Of a stretch of DNA of 64,000 nt, positions 9,192 to 18,440 are shown piece by piece. Within the stretch, counting starts at the first letter, position 1. Each line of letters begins with the position of its first letter. A program made the translations under genes and the position numbers. This DNA comes from Thalassoglobus sp. JC818. Lineage in GTDB: Bacteria; Planctomycetota; Planctomycetia; Planctomycetales; Planctomycetaceae. The notes under the pieces were generated by a model. The model saw only the letters and a list, made by a program, of their open reading frames with translations. It was not told the origin of the DNA and searched no databases. The stretch lies in NCBI RefSeq assembly GCF_040717535.1, contig NZ_JBFEFI010000002.1, positions 620,001 to 684,000 on the forward strand, in the 5' to 3' direction.

Positions 9192-12100
9192 TTAAAACCG
9201 AGCTGGCGGAAGCGTGACCGGCTCTGGCCCTTTGCGCTCAGGTTTCGTTTCAGAAACAGGCTTTGGCGGCCCAACTGAATCGGCGGAAGCACCGATTGCT
9301 GTTCCATCCTCACCCCATCGGGCAGCGAGGCTGTCGGGCATCAGGTGAAAACTTGCAGGGCTCAGTTTCGTTTCCGATGGACTGACTTCTCGGAACAGCA
9401 CAGCTTGGGGACCTTCAATAACGTCGATCACATTTTGCGAGCTCCAGAACTTCGCCCATTCGGTGTCGAGCTTCCCGGTCAGCGGAGGAGTCGCTTCGAT
9501 AAGAGTTCTTGGAACCGTGGCATGGGCTGTTCGCAGTTCGTACCAGTTCAACTGATCCTTGAGTTCTGTTTGCGATGTCCCTGCGAGGAGGGCACGTTCA
9601 GTCGCCGGCGAAATTGGAGGCGCAACGATGCAGTCAGTCATCAATACAGTCCACCGTTGCGTCGAATCCTCAGTTGGAACTCGAACCAAGGCACGCGCCG
9701 CACTCAAGGTGCACTGATCGATCAACAAGTCTGCTGGAGTTGAAGTTGAGCCGAGTTCGAACAGATCGCTCGCACTGAATAGGATGGAGTTTCGTACAGC
9801 GATCGGAGTGCTGTTTCCCCGTGTTTCAACGATCGGCCCGGAGCCAGATATCATCGAATCGCGGATCGTCAGGGCTGGTGAAGACTGGTTGAGGCTCTCC
9901 GAGTCGTCAGTGATGATGATCGTGGGTATGGAGGTGTTCGACTGCATTCTGGTCTGAAGGTGCGTCCGGACGATTTCCAGTTTCGCTCCATTTGAGAGCA
10001 TCGCAAACTGTGCTGAAACTTCCGTTCCGCGAGTTCGAGGGATCGAAAAAACTCCCTCCACAATTGAGATCAGCCCTCCGTGAATGTGGAACATCGGTTC
10101 CGAGTTGTCACCCGGCGCGGGCTCCAATTGCAGGGGAGTTCCGGAGGTCGATTGAAACTGAAGCGTCAGTTGTCTGTTGATGAGCGCGATCGGCGGGACC
10201 TGAATCAAGCCTGATCCACTCAGCAGAACCGTTGAACCATTTGGGCAATCGCCGCTGTCGAGGAAGCCCTGTAACTTGCGGTTCCCATTGAGGTCAAACG
10301 TCACAGTCTTCGTATTCGGGTCGGATGCTTTCGAAGCAAGAGCTGCCATGCGAAGGATGGCAAGTTCTCTGTCGACCGCTTCGGAAGCAAGAACTGGAAT
10401 CTTGCCCGCAAACGGTCCGATTGTTGGATTCCGCGGATCGGATTGAGTGTTGGAACACAATCCGCATTGAACCAATTCTGAAATCGTCACCGATTCCAAC
10501 GATACGTCGTGCAGGCAGGCTGTGTTCGATGCGCTGACGTCCTCATTGATGATCTGCGGAGCATTGATCTCGTCCCAGCCGATGGGTGTTGCCTGCTGAC
10601 TCGATGCAGAATTCGAAGAACTCTTGAGATTCAAGTCTCCCAAGACGGAATTGGTGACAAAGAAGTCGATGCCATTTTGATTGAGTTCTGCGATGTCCCA
10701 CGTTGATGGACCGGACCAGTTTTTGACGTCGAGAAGCGTGGCTGAGCTCGGGCCGAGGTTTTCCAGCCGAGAACGTTCAACTCCGATACGAATTGCAAAC
10801 GAGGGCTGATTGGCAGCTTCTTTGACTCCGGTCAGATCAAACAGTGTTCCTCCCGTGGCAGCCAGACAATTCGAGAGAACGACTGTGAGATCAGGCGTAG
10901 AATTCGTGGAGCCATTGGCAGCAGAAGACCACATGGATCCTGACTCACTGAGGAAGACCGAATTCCGGGCACTGAAGCTGAGGGCAGATTGAATCGAACC
11001 GGTCGCACTGACTTGCTCCCCGCTGACCATGCAATTTTCGAAGACGACTTTGTTGAGACGTTTGGCTTTTGAAGAAGCGGCCACCAGTTGAACTGATCCG
11101 TCACCAACAATCGTGAAGCGACACTCGGTAAATGTGAGTTCACAGCCTTCGAGTTCGAAGAGGGACAGTGGAGTCGATGCATCCGAGTTGCAGACAAAAA
11201 AATGGGCGCCGTGTATCTGCACGGCGCCTTCTGAAAACTGGATCCAACTCTTTGTCGCATGTTCGGGATTCGATTCTGAATCCTTATGGATGACGAAGAT
11301 GGGAGGCTCACGACTGGATGTGATTTGAAGTGTTTGCGGAACGGTGACTTGTTGAGGTCGTAAAGTTTCCCGTCGGACTGAAGAGACGTCGATCGTCGTC
11401 ATTGATCGAGAAAGGTTTTGCAATGCCTTGTTCAGGCTCGGGGCAGACTCTGCGGTCACGTGTGCACCAGGACGAACAGAGACTGTCGCCTGACGGTTCA
11501 ATGTCGGCACTTTCCAATTAGGGTTCATCCACTCCGGGAGAAATCTTCGGGGCTTGGACTCTTCCGTTTCGGCTAAGATGGTTGGAACGTCGTCGTTGTC
11601 CAACTCGGAAGCTGGTTCGGTTTCCGAAGGAGCTTTAGTCTCGACGGAAGTTAACTCCGGCGGTTCAGAATCCGACGGAGATGATGCCGAGCCATTTTTA
11701 GGCGGCAGTGGGGATTCGTAGTTATCCCCATACGGATTGGTTTGCGGAACCTCTCCGGTGTTGTCGAGTGACTTGACGATGATGAAGATCAAAATCAAAA
11801 GTGCCAGCACGCCGCCTGCGATGGCACCAATCTGTACCCAGTTAATGGCCACTTTGGTTTTCTTCGAACTCTTCTGGGGCTCTTGATCAGGAGTATCGGT
11901 TAGCGGTGTCTTTCTGGGTGGCAGTACTTTTGTTTTCGGTTTGGGCGATGGCCTGGAACTCTTTGACTTCTGCCGTGGATGAGAGTTCCTGGTTCCCGGT
12001 TGAGTCTCTTTCGCTGTCGGTTTCGTACGAGACGACTTCTTTTCGGGTGCTGTTTTCGGTGTCGTCTTCTGGCTTGATGACGAAGGTCGAGATCGCGAAG

Positions 12101-13280
12101 GAGTCTTCGGTTTTGAGTCGGACCGTTTTGACTTCGACTGCTCGTTCGATCGACGCGCGGGCGGGCGAATTTCTTCGGAATCGGGGACTGGAATCGCGAC
12201 TGAGTCAGACCCGTCCGGTTCGGTTGATTCGGGGCGTTCTTTGCGAACTCGCTGAACAGTTGTTGGCGAGGGCGTTTGCGTTGGTTTTCGCTTCAGCAGT
12301 TCCGCTTGGTCCTCAGCCTGGACGACAAACGATCCGGACTCGTCGTCACCTTCGAAATCATCTTCCATCAGGACCGCGAGAAGATTCTCGGAGTCCTGTG
12401 ACATGAGCAGCGTCGTGCTGTTCAGGTCGTCGAGAAGTTGTTTGGGAGTTTGATAACGTTCGCCGGGCTGTTTGGCCATCAATCGATGAATGACAGCAAC
12501 GACAGCTTCCGGGACTTCAGGATTTTCATCGCGCGGGTCGGGAGGAGGAGCTTTAGCATGCGCGGCTAGTTTGTTGGTCAAGTCTCCGTTCGGAAACGGA
12601 GCGTGCCCGGTCAGCATGTGATACCACGTACAGCCCAGCGAATAGAGATCGCTGCGAATGTCGGTCTTCTTACTATCTGCAGCCTGTTCGGGGGACATGT
12701 AATCGATTGTCCCGACCGTTGTTCCGTCACGCGTGATCGATGTGTCGAGAGTATTGTCGAGTGAGCGGGCGAGGCCGAGGTCGGTCAGTTTCACCGTTCC
12801 ATCGCGGGCAATCATGATGTTTGCCGGTTTGATGTCGCGATGGACGAGTCGCTTTTCGTGGGCGACCTGAAGAGCGGCAGCAACTTGCTTCACAATTTCC
12901 AGGCTACGCTTGACCGGGATGACAAGTCGCTTGCGAAGCAGGTTGTGGACGTCGATTCCGTCCACGTATTCAAGTGCGAGATAGAAAAAACCATCTGCTT
13001 CGCCAGCTTCGTAGACACCCACCATATTGGGGTGAGATAAGAGAGCCGCAGCTTGTCCTTCGGACTTAAACCGGCGAACGAGGATCGCGTTCTCAGCCCG
13101 TTCTTTCGACAAGACTTTGAGCGCGACCGTTCGGTTCAGTTCTCGATCCGTGGCGAGGAAAACGGTTCCCATACCTCCGACGCCGAGGCATCGGGTGATG
13201 TCATACTTTCCCAGAGATTCTAGATCAGAATTGATCCAGCCGCTGATGCGGGGTTTAGGGTTCTGGGAGTCGGAAGACAT
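9192..13280 (-). CDS. Transmembrane Ser/Thr kinase with very large C-terminal repeat region
   Basis: About 1362 residues from the ATG at 13280; a GTG at 13349 would add 23. A complete Hanks-type kinase domain occupies residues ~25-290, with GVGGMG loop, VALK lysine, HRDIKPAN catalytic loop and DLG in place of DFG. A Pro/Ser/Lys-rich linker follows, then one transmembrane helix (around residues 483-510: IGAIAGGVLALLILIFIIV). The ~830 residues beyond should lie outside the cytoplasm. They contain many short strand-turn units resembling a right-handed beta-helix (pectate-lyase-like), suggesting a wall- or polysaccharide-sensing role. It is downstream of a putative lipoprotein gene on the same strand. 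Confidence 0.9.
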   Translation of the reverse strand: MSSDSQNPKPRISGWINSDLESLGKYDITRCLGVGGMGTVFLATDRELNRTVALKVLSKERAENAILVRRFKSEGQAAALLSHPNMVGVYEAGEADGFFYLALEYVDGIDVHNLLRKRLVIPVKRSLEIVKQVAAALQVAHEKRLVHRDIKPANIMIARDGTVKLTDLGLARSLDNTLDTSITRDGTTVGTIDYMSPEQAADSKKTDIRSDLYSLGCTWYHMLTGHAPFPNGDLTNKLAAHAKAPPPDPRDENPEVPEAVVAVIHRLMAKQPGERYQTPKQLLDDLNSTTLLMSQDSENLLAVLMEDDFEGDDESGSFVVQAEDQAELLKRKPTQTPSPTTVQRVRKERPESTEPDGSDSVAIPVPDSEEIRPPARRSNEQSKSKRSDSKPKTPSRSRPSSSSQKTTPKTAPEKKSSRTKPTAKETQPGTRNSHPRQKSKSSRPSPKPKTKVLPPRKTPLTDTPDQEPQKSSKKTKVAINWVQIGAIAGGVLALLILIFIIVKSLDNTGEVPQTNPYGDNYESPLPPKNGSASSPSDSEPPELTSVETKAPSETEPASELDNDDVPTILAETEESKPRRFLPEWMNPNWKVPTLNRQATVSVRPGAHVTAESAPSLNKALQNLSRSMTTIDVSSVRRETLRPQQVTVPQTLQITSSREPPIFVIHKDSESNPEHATKSWIQFSEGAVQIHGAHFFVCNSDASTPLSLFELEGCELTFTECRFTIVGDGSVQLVAASSKAKRLNKVVFENCMVSGEQVSATGSIQSALSFSARNSVFLSESGSMWSSAANGSTNSTPDLTVVLSNCLAATGGTLFDLTGVKEAANQPSFAIRIGVERSRLENLGPSSATLLDVKNWSGPSTWDIAELNQNGIDFFVTNSVLGDLNLKSSSNSASSQQATPIGWDEINAPQIINEDVSASNTACLHDVSLESVTISELVQCGLCSNTQSDPRNPTIGPFAGKIPVLASEAVDRELAILRMAALASKASDPNTKTVTFDLNGNRKLQGFLDSGDCPNGSTVLLSGSGLIQVPPIALINRQLTLQFQSTSGTPLQLEPAPGDNSEPMFHIHGGLISIVEGVFSIPRTRGTEVSAQFAMLSNGAKLEIVRTHLQTRMQSNTSIPTIIITDDSESLNQSSPALTIRDSMISGSGPIVETRGNSTPIAVRNSILFSASDLFELGSTSTPADLLIDQCTLSAARALVRVPTEDSTQRWTVLMTDCIVAPPISPATERALLAGTSQTELKDQLNWYELRTAHATVPRTLIEATPPLTGKLDTEWAKFWSSQNVIDVIEGPQAVLFREVSPSETKLSPASFHLMPDSLAARWGEDGTAIGASADSVGPPKPVSETKPERKGPEPVTLPPARF

Positions 13281-13542
13281 GTGATTGCGAATCTGAGAAG
13301 ACTGTTGAGGCAGGGAGTCGCTGCTGTTGTTTAGAACAGGCCATCTCACGGGAATCCCGTATGGACCTATCTTGACTATACGACTCTTACAAACAGACCG
13401 TCAAAGGTCTTTTCGGATTGCAATCAACTCGGGGTATGAACTCGAAGTTCGTAACCCCTCTAATCCTCCTATTTGTTCGGCGATCCGCGAAAGTTCGAGA
13501 TGGCTGTCAACATCGGTGGACAGCCAGTTCGCGTGGCGAACG

Positions 13543-15471
13543 TTACTGTTCGTAAACTTCTCGCTCGATCGGTTCGAAGCTCGTCTGTTGAATCGCTTGA
13601 ACAGGCGTTGCCTTCGGCACGTTGGCGTGCATAATCGATCGTGGTTTCGCTCCGTTTGGAAGCAGAATTCCTTCCGAGATCATTGATCGCAGCGTTCCGA
13701 GGAAGGCCATCTGTCGCGAATCATCCTTCTCGCCGGAGACGACGATGTCATGGATGCGGTAGTACTGTCCTTCAGCGACGAGTCGAATCTCTGCGTTCGT
13801 GACGCCATCGCTCGTGTGGACGGTTGTCCAGTCTTCTTCGACGCGGATGCGAACCACTTCACTCATCAGTGGTCGCACGAGTTGTTGTGACACGTCAGGC
13901 ACGAAGTTCAATTGTTTCCAGACGATCTGATCGAGGCTGCTTCCCGAGTGTTCGATCAGACGATCGACATCACGTTGCTGAACCGCGGATGCGAACTCGT
14001 AGATGGGAAGCATCAGTTCCAGATTCGCTTTTAGCGATGGACGATAGCGATGATCGGGAATGATGACGTCATCGATAACCATCATGTCGTCGCTGAGACG
14101 CAGGACGAAGGTCATGGGCATTGATCCCTGTTCGACTGAGATCTCAGTCACGTCACCGCGATACGCTGTCGCAAAGACTTTTGGGTCACCAGGATCAATT
14201 GCGGGGTATGGCAGAATCACAAAGTGACGGGCAGCTTCTCGCTTCCAGACTCGATTGTTGAAGTCGTTACTCGAAAGCTGTCGGAGTTGTTTCAAGTCGC
14301 GATCAAGCAACGCTTCGACGAAGAGATTGACGACCGAGTTCGAAAGCAGAATCGCAGAGACCTTCTTCACGCTCTTTCCGTCTTCTTCGAAGATCGTCAG
14401 CTCGTCGACGCGAGTTTCGGTTCGCGTTTTTGTGGTTCCCTTCTCGGTCACGTCAATGTGACGAAGGGTAATCATGTACGTGGCGTTGGCTGATTCCAAA
14501 AGCAGTTCGCTGTGATCCTGGAACTGTTTGGATTCGTATTCTGCAGTGATGACTTCTTCGAGAGGAAGTGGAATTCTTTGGAAGTCGCCGGACATGAGAC
14601 ATCGCGAGTAAAAGTTCGGCGATGAGTAGTCTTCGATTTCAACCGAGTCTCCCGAAGCGAAAGCTGTGAGGAACCCGGCGGTTTGATTCAGTGATGCTGC
14701 CAGCTTCACGAGAGATCGAACACCGGTGGAGTCTTCGTCCTTTGGTTCGACAGCAAGGTTCTGAGCTTTCCATTTTCCGTCGACAGAGTGGAATTCGATG
14801 AAGAGGCTTCCGTCGGTGTGCGGAACTCGAACGACAGCGCGGTCGCCGTTGAGTCGTGCATCTGGTCGGAAGGAGCTTCTGCGGTCGGTTCCGACAATGT
14901 CTGCTGTCAGCTTGTTGAACCAGGTGGTCGGAAGCTTATCGAGTTCTGCGCGAAGGTCTTCCGTACAGTGGCTGAGTTTGACTTCACGTGACCCCTCGTG
15001 CCAATCAGCCATGAATTCGCGACATGACAAGAGAAGGTCCATTTGCTCGGTGACCGATCGGCGGATCTCTTTGCCGCGATCATCAAGCTGACCGATCACA
15101 ACATCGTCGACGACCCACTTGCTGGTCTCAGGATCGAGCTTAAGTTGAAAGTCGACAATCTTATGCTGTTCTTTTGTTCCGACCTGAACGGTCGCTTTCT
15201 TCGTCGACTCATCCACTTCTTCCATGCTGATGATTTCGACGTCCCCTTTCGGAACACGCATCATCTTCAGGTCGCTGACCGCTTCTGGTTTACGCAGAGC
15301 TTTGGACGCGAACTGATCCGAGGTTGTGGCTCGAATTTGCTCGAGATCGTCGGACTGCAGGCTCTCTGCAAAGCTGACGATAGCGCGACGAGCGAGAAGA
15401 TTCGTACATCCCGGTGCACAAATGGAGAGTGCGAGCAGAATGAGGACGGTCGAATACGGGCGGAACGTCAT
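13543..15471 (-). CDS. Putative lipoprotein of unknown function with repeated domains
   Basis: A 642-residue protein of no family I recognise. The ATG at 15471, with GGGAT upstream, gives a hydrophobic leader ending in a weak lipobox (APGC, Cys22); a TTG at 15483 is the alternative. After the leader, several copies of a ~120-150-residue unit can be made out. Each begins with a helical 'F..A....D...L' segment and ends with strands such as WVVDDVVIGQLDDRG, MVIDDVIIPDHRYRP and YRIHDIVVSGEKDD. The repeats look like NTF2-like or cystatin-like folds. It lies 262 bp upstream of the giant kinase gene on the same strand, so an envelope function together with the kinase is possible but unproven. Confidence 0.75.
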   Translation of the reverse strand: MTFRPYSTVLILLALSICAPGCTNLLARRAIVSFAESLQSDDLEQIRATTSDQFASKALRKPEAVSDLKMMRVPKGDVEIISMEEVDESTKKATVQVGTKEQHKIVDFQLKLDPETSKWVVDDVVIGQLDDRGKEIRRSVTEQMDLLLSCREFMADWHEGSREVKLSHCTEDLRAELDKLPTTWFNKLTADIVGTDRRSSFRPDARLNGDRAVVRVPHTDGSLFIEFHSVDGKWKAQNLAVEPKDEDSTGVRSLVKLAASLNQTAGFLTAFASGDSVEIEDYSSPNFYSRCLMSGDFQRIPLPLEEVITAEYESKQFQDHSELLLESANATYMITLRHIDVTEKGTTKTRTETRVDELTIFEEDGKSVKKVSAILLSNSVVNLFVEALLDRDLKQLRQLSSNDFNNRVWKREAARHFVILPYPAIDPGDPKVFATAYRGDVTEISVEQGSMPMTFVLRLSDDMMVIDDVIIPDHRYRPSLKANLELMLPIYEFASAVQQRDVDRLIEHSGSSLDQIVWKQLNFVPDVSQQLVRPLMSEVVRIRVEEDWTTVHTSDGVTNAEIRLVAEGQYYRIHDIVVSGEKDDSRQMAFLGTLRSMISEGILLPNGAKPRSIMHANVPKATPVQAIQQTSFEPIEREVYEQ

Positions 15472-15923
15472 GTTCGATCCCAATCGTTTTGCAGATTCCA
15501 GTCGGTGGAGACTGAGTGCTGCGACGGAGCGGATTGTGGAGTGAAAAGGGAGTTTTCATTCGGGCGAACGCCCAGCGTAAGGAGGGGAGGCGGCGTTCTC
15601 TCAAAATTTCTCACTCACCGTCAAGGGGCGTCAGGTGGGTGTCTCGACCGAAAAAGGCTCTTGAAATCCTCAAAAAATACAAATGACGGCATGTTTTCCG
15701 TGGAAAACGATCTGGACATCAAACGAGCAGTCCGGTTACAACCTCGCTGGAAGTTCGGCAGGATTGGCCGAATCTGATTCAGATGGCCTTGTTGGAATGA
15801 GGTCTCTGGAACCATTGGTTCGCTCGTTACCCCGACTTCTCCCTTCATTGACTCCCCTCACTGACGAGAATTCCACTGACGACGAATTCTGTTCTCTCTT
15901 TCCCTCCACGACCGAGGTTAAGG
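15472..15923. other. Intergenic region between divergent lipoprotein genes
   Basis: 452 bp with no convincing coding frame. It should hold the promoters of both divergent genes, but I see no clear sigma-70 pair. The one notable element is a dyad at 15693-15708: GTTTTCC and GGAAAAC separated by two bases. It could be an operator, but a 7-bp dyad is also expected by chance. Confidence 0.4.
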
Positions 15924-16976
15924 ATGATGCGATCGGTCTTGTTCATACGTTCCGCGTTCCTGTTTGCATGTCTCACTTTGACAATGCTCACGGGATGCGT
16001 TTACGGTCCAAACCCTTACTACGGCGGATATTCTCCCAGCCCATACGGCGGAGCATACCCTGGGGGGCAGTATCAGGGAGGTTATCCAGGATATCAGCCC
16101 GGAATGACCGTTCCGAATGGAACCGTTTCGCCCGGATTGGTTGTCCCACAAGGGGGATCGACTTACGAAGGATCGGGAGGCTTGCAGCCCATCCCGAACA
16201 ACGGAACCGATGCTCCGCCTTATAACTCCGGGTCGAACGATCAGGTTCCCGTGCCTGGCCAGTACAATTCGAGCGGAACGAATTTCTACCCGAACAGTTC
16301 GGGTTCGTCGACGTACGAGTTTCAGGACAGCCAGTCTCCGATTTCACCGGCCAATCATTCACAGGTTGACCAGATGCAACCGGTGCAGATGCCGCTTCGC
16401 GAGAGCAACGCAGCCTTCGGCAACACCGACTTTCCACCGTACAACCCTGCTCCAGAAGTTAGTCGCTCTTCAAGCAACAGTGCTCCTGTTCATGTCGACC
16501 CGATGTCGAACGCGGTTGAGATCAACAGCTTTCCGGCGGATGCTCCTCAGTTTATTCCGCCCGTTCAGGCATCACCGCAGCGAGGAGCGATTTTGAACGA
16601 TCCCTTCGCTCAACCAGCACCCAGTCAGTCAGGTGGAGGCAGTGCTCCGCAAGCGCTTCCGTTGGAATTCAATGCTCAAAAAGTACCTGATGGCGAGCTG
16701 GGAGTTTTCGATCACGAACAGAAGTTTCGCTGGATTCGCGGAGTCGCCAGTCTCGACAAGCCGACTGGTATCTGGGGTGTGACATACTCCGAAAGTCCCG
16801 ATCAGGGCGATCCGTTTTCAGGCCATTTGTCTCTCGCAAAGAGCCCAGCTTTGGAGAATCTTCAAGAGGGCGAGATCGTACAGGTTTCCGGTGAAGTCGA
16901 TCCAGTCATGAAAGATCCACTCGGGAAGCCGATGTACTTTGTCACCTCGATCGACCGAGTTGAACTGAACCACTAA
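15924..16976 (+). CDS. Gly/Tyr/Pro-rich lipoprotein, unknown function
   Basis: A 350-residue protein with a clear lipoprotein signal (TMLTGC, Cys25). Residues ~28-70 are a low-complexity Gly/Tyr/Pro/Ser tract, followed by a long Asn/Ser/Pro-rich disordered region. Only the last ~100 residues (from about DGELGVFDHEQKFRWIRG) look folded and beta-rich, with a phrase resembling an OB-fold ('GEIVQVSGEVDPVMKDPLGKPMYFV'-like strands). No family is recognised; the layout suggests an outer-envelope lipoprotein with a flexible spacer. Confidence 0.8.
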   Translation: MMRSVLFIRSAFLFACLTLTMLTGCVYGPNPYYGGYSPSPYGGAYPGGQYQGGYPGYQPGMTVPNGTVSPGLVVPQGGSTYEGSGGLQPIPNNGTDAPPYNSGSNDQVPVPGQYNSSGTNFYPNSSGSSTYEFQDSQSPISPANHSQVDQMQPVQMPLRESNAAFGNTDFPPYNPAPEVSRSSSNSAPVHVDPMSNAVEINSFPADAPQFIPPVQASPQRGAILNDPFAQPAPSQSGGGSAPQALPLEFNAQKVPDGELGVFDHEQKFRWIRGVASLDKPTGIWGVTYSESPDQGDPFSGHLSLAKSPALENLQEGEIVQVSGEVDPVMKDPLGKPMYFVTSIDRVELNH

Positions 16977-16995
16977 CAATTGTCTCAACAATCGG

Positions 16996-17769
16996 TCACT
17001 TCAAACCTCCGAGTGCCAGTCCGCAGAGGTAAGCCAACCCTGCTGCTAGCCCTCCTACGAGCAACGTTTCCAGTCCCGCTCGCAACCAGTGCTGTTCGAC
17101 GAACCACGACTTGAATGCGCCGACGGAGAAAAACGCCAACCCTGTCAGTACGGTGCTTGCCAGAAATGGCGTTTCGATGAGGTTGCTGCCTCCAAACGAG
17201 AACACGAATGGGATCAGCGGGATTGCACCCACAAAAAGAAAAGCGACAAACGTTGTCGTGGCCGCTCGCCAGGGAGATGTAGGAGTCAGAGAGACTCCGT
17301 GTTCTTCTTGAAGCATGGTCTCAATCCATCGATGGTCATCCGCAGTAATGACTTCGACGACGCGGTCGAGCAGTTCTCCTTCGAATCCCTTCTCGCGGAA
17401 AATCTGGCGAATCTCTTCACGCTCTCCATCCGGCACTTCGTTGATGTGTTGCTGTTCCATCTGCCGAAGTTTGGACATCTGTTCGAGTTCTGCTTGAGTG
17501 CCGAGGAAATTTCCGGCCGCCATGCTGAATCCGTCTCCAATGAGATTGGCGACGCCCAGAATCAAGACAATGCTTGAGGTCAGTCCGGCGCCGGCGACAC
17601 CTGAAACGACTGCGAATGTGGTCACCGCACCGTCGATGGCTCCATAGATGAAGTCTTTGAGATAGGAAGGGTTCTTCTGAAGGCTAAGTCGATTGCGGAT
17701 GTGCCGGGGGTGGTGTGCCGCAGCGAGGATCTCCGGGACTGTGGAATCATGTGCCGGTGGTCGGGCCAT
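16996..17769 (-). CDS. VIT1/CCC1-family metal transporter
   Basis: A 257-residue membrane protein of the vacuolar iron transporter family, which moves Fe2+ or Mn2+ across membranes. The family signature is clear: YLKDFIYGAIDGAVTTFAVVSG in the first helix and NLIGDGFSMAAGNFLG in the second. Next come a cytoplasmic Glu-rich helical segment (EREEIRQIFREKGFEGELLDR) that binds metal in homologues, and three C-terminal helices. The ATG at 17769 has AGGAA nine bases upstream; a GTG at 17835 would add 22 residues. It is convergent with the lipoprotein gene. Confidence 0.93.
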   Translation of the reverse strand: MARPPAHDSTVPEILAAAHHPRHIRNRLSLQKNPSYLKDFIYGAIDGAVTTFAVVSGVAGAGLTSSIVLILGVANLIGDGFSMAAGNFLGTQAELEQMSKLRQMEQQHINEVPDGEREEIRQIFREKGFEGELLDRVVEVITADDHRWIETMLQEEHGVSLTPTSPWRAATTTFVAFLFVGAIPLIPFVFSFGGSNLIETPFLASTVLTGLAFFSVGAFKSWFVEQHWLRAGLETLLVGGLAAGLAYLCGLALGGLK

Positions 17770-17964
17770 TCGAGGCGTTCCTGTCGAACAAATTTTCGTG
17801 AGTTCACTGCCTGACTGTTGCAGATTTCGACTCACCGAACAATCATTTCGGCCATATCAAAGAAGTGAGTCAGAATTGGCGATGCCCTCCTGATGCAGGA
17901 GAAAATGAAGAGAGCAAGTCGCTCTCTCGAGAGGAATCGCCGCAACTCAGGACTGGACCAAGCT

Positions 17965-18312
17965 ATGGCGAGCAAAGTTGACTGGTACTACCGTCGTTCG
18001 GGCTGCACAACGTGCAAGAAGATGGATGCCTTCCTCGAAGAGCATTCCATCGTTCCGAAAGAAACGTCGAGCGCCAACAAGGAACGACGCGGTCCCGAAG
18101 CAGCTTTTGAACTCGTCGAGACCGTCTCGAAAGTGATCGCGGCTCGCGGCAAGTCGGTCGTCGAATTTAAAACGAAAGGTGCGGACGAGGAGCTGCTGAA
18201 GAAGCACTTGCTCGGTCCCACTGGAAATTTGAGATCGCCGATTGTCCGCAAGGGCAAGACCTTGTACGTCGGGTTCAATAACGAGGCATTTGCAGAGTCC
18301 TTGGTGAAGTGA
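17965..18312 (+). CDS. ArsC/Spx-like thioredoxin-fold protein
   Basis: A 115-residue protein of the arsenate reductase-like thioredoxin superfamily. WYYRRSGCTTCKKMDAFL near the N-terminus carries a CxxC pair. The C-terminal half has NLRSPIVRKGKTLYVGF, which matches the ArsC-like 'RSPIV' region including the cis-proline. The ATG at 17965 places the first beta strand at residue 5, as in the family; the open frame back to 17893 is unlike it. No arsenic genes are nearby, so it may be a redox or regulatory protein rather than a true arsenate reductase. Confidence 0.85.
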   Translation: MASKVDWYYRRSGCTTCKKMDAFLEEHSIVPKETSSANKERRGPEAAFELVETVSKVIAARGKSVVEFKTKGADEELLKKHLLGPTGNLRSPIVRKGKTLYVGFNNEAFAESLVK

Positions 18313-18326
18313 CATCGGGTATTGTT

Positions 18327-18358
18327 AGCAAGTGTTTTGCACTCACAGTGCAATTGCT
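18327..18358 (+). terminator. Possible stem-loop terminator after the ArsC-like gene
   Basis: TTGCACT (18337-18343) and AGTGCAA (18347-18353) form a 7-bp stem with a CAC loop. An outer AGCAA/TTGCT pair (18327-18331 with 18354-18358) extends it across a five-base bulge, and a short T run (TTTT) follows after three bases. The bulge makes the call modest. Confidence 0.45.
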
Positions 18359-18440
18359 TCAGTTTTCCCGAGACGATCAACGTCACGCTGATATTCAATG
18401 AACAGTGTCTGGGTCCAATGATTCAGCACTTCGCGATGTT

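Noticed and set aside
15693-15708. Dyad GTTTTCC-GT-GGAAAAC between lipoprotein genes
   Set aside because: A 7-bp dyad is common by chance; no repetition elsewhere in the window supports an operator.
17900-17945. GAGAGCAAGTCGCTCTC hairpin as a fourth repeat copy
   Set aside because: Only the hairpin core resembles the repeat end; the flanking blocks do not match.
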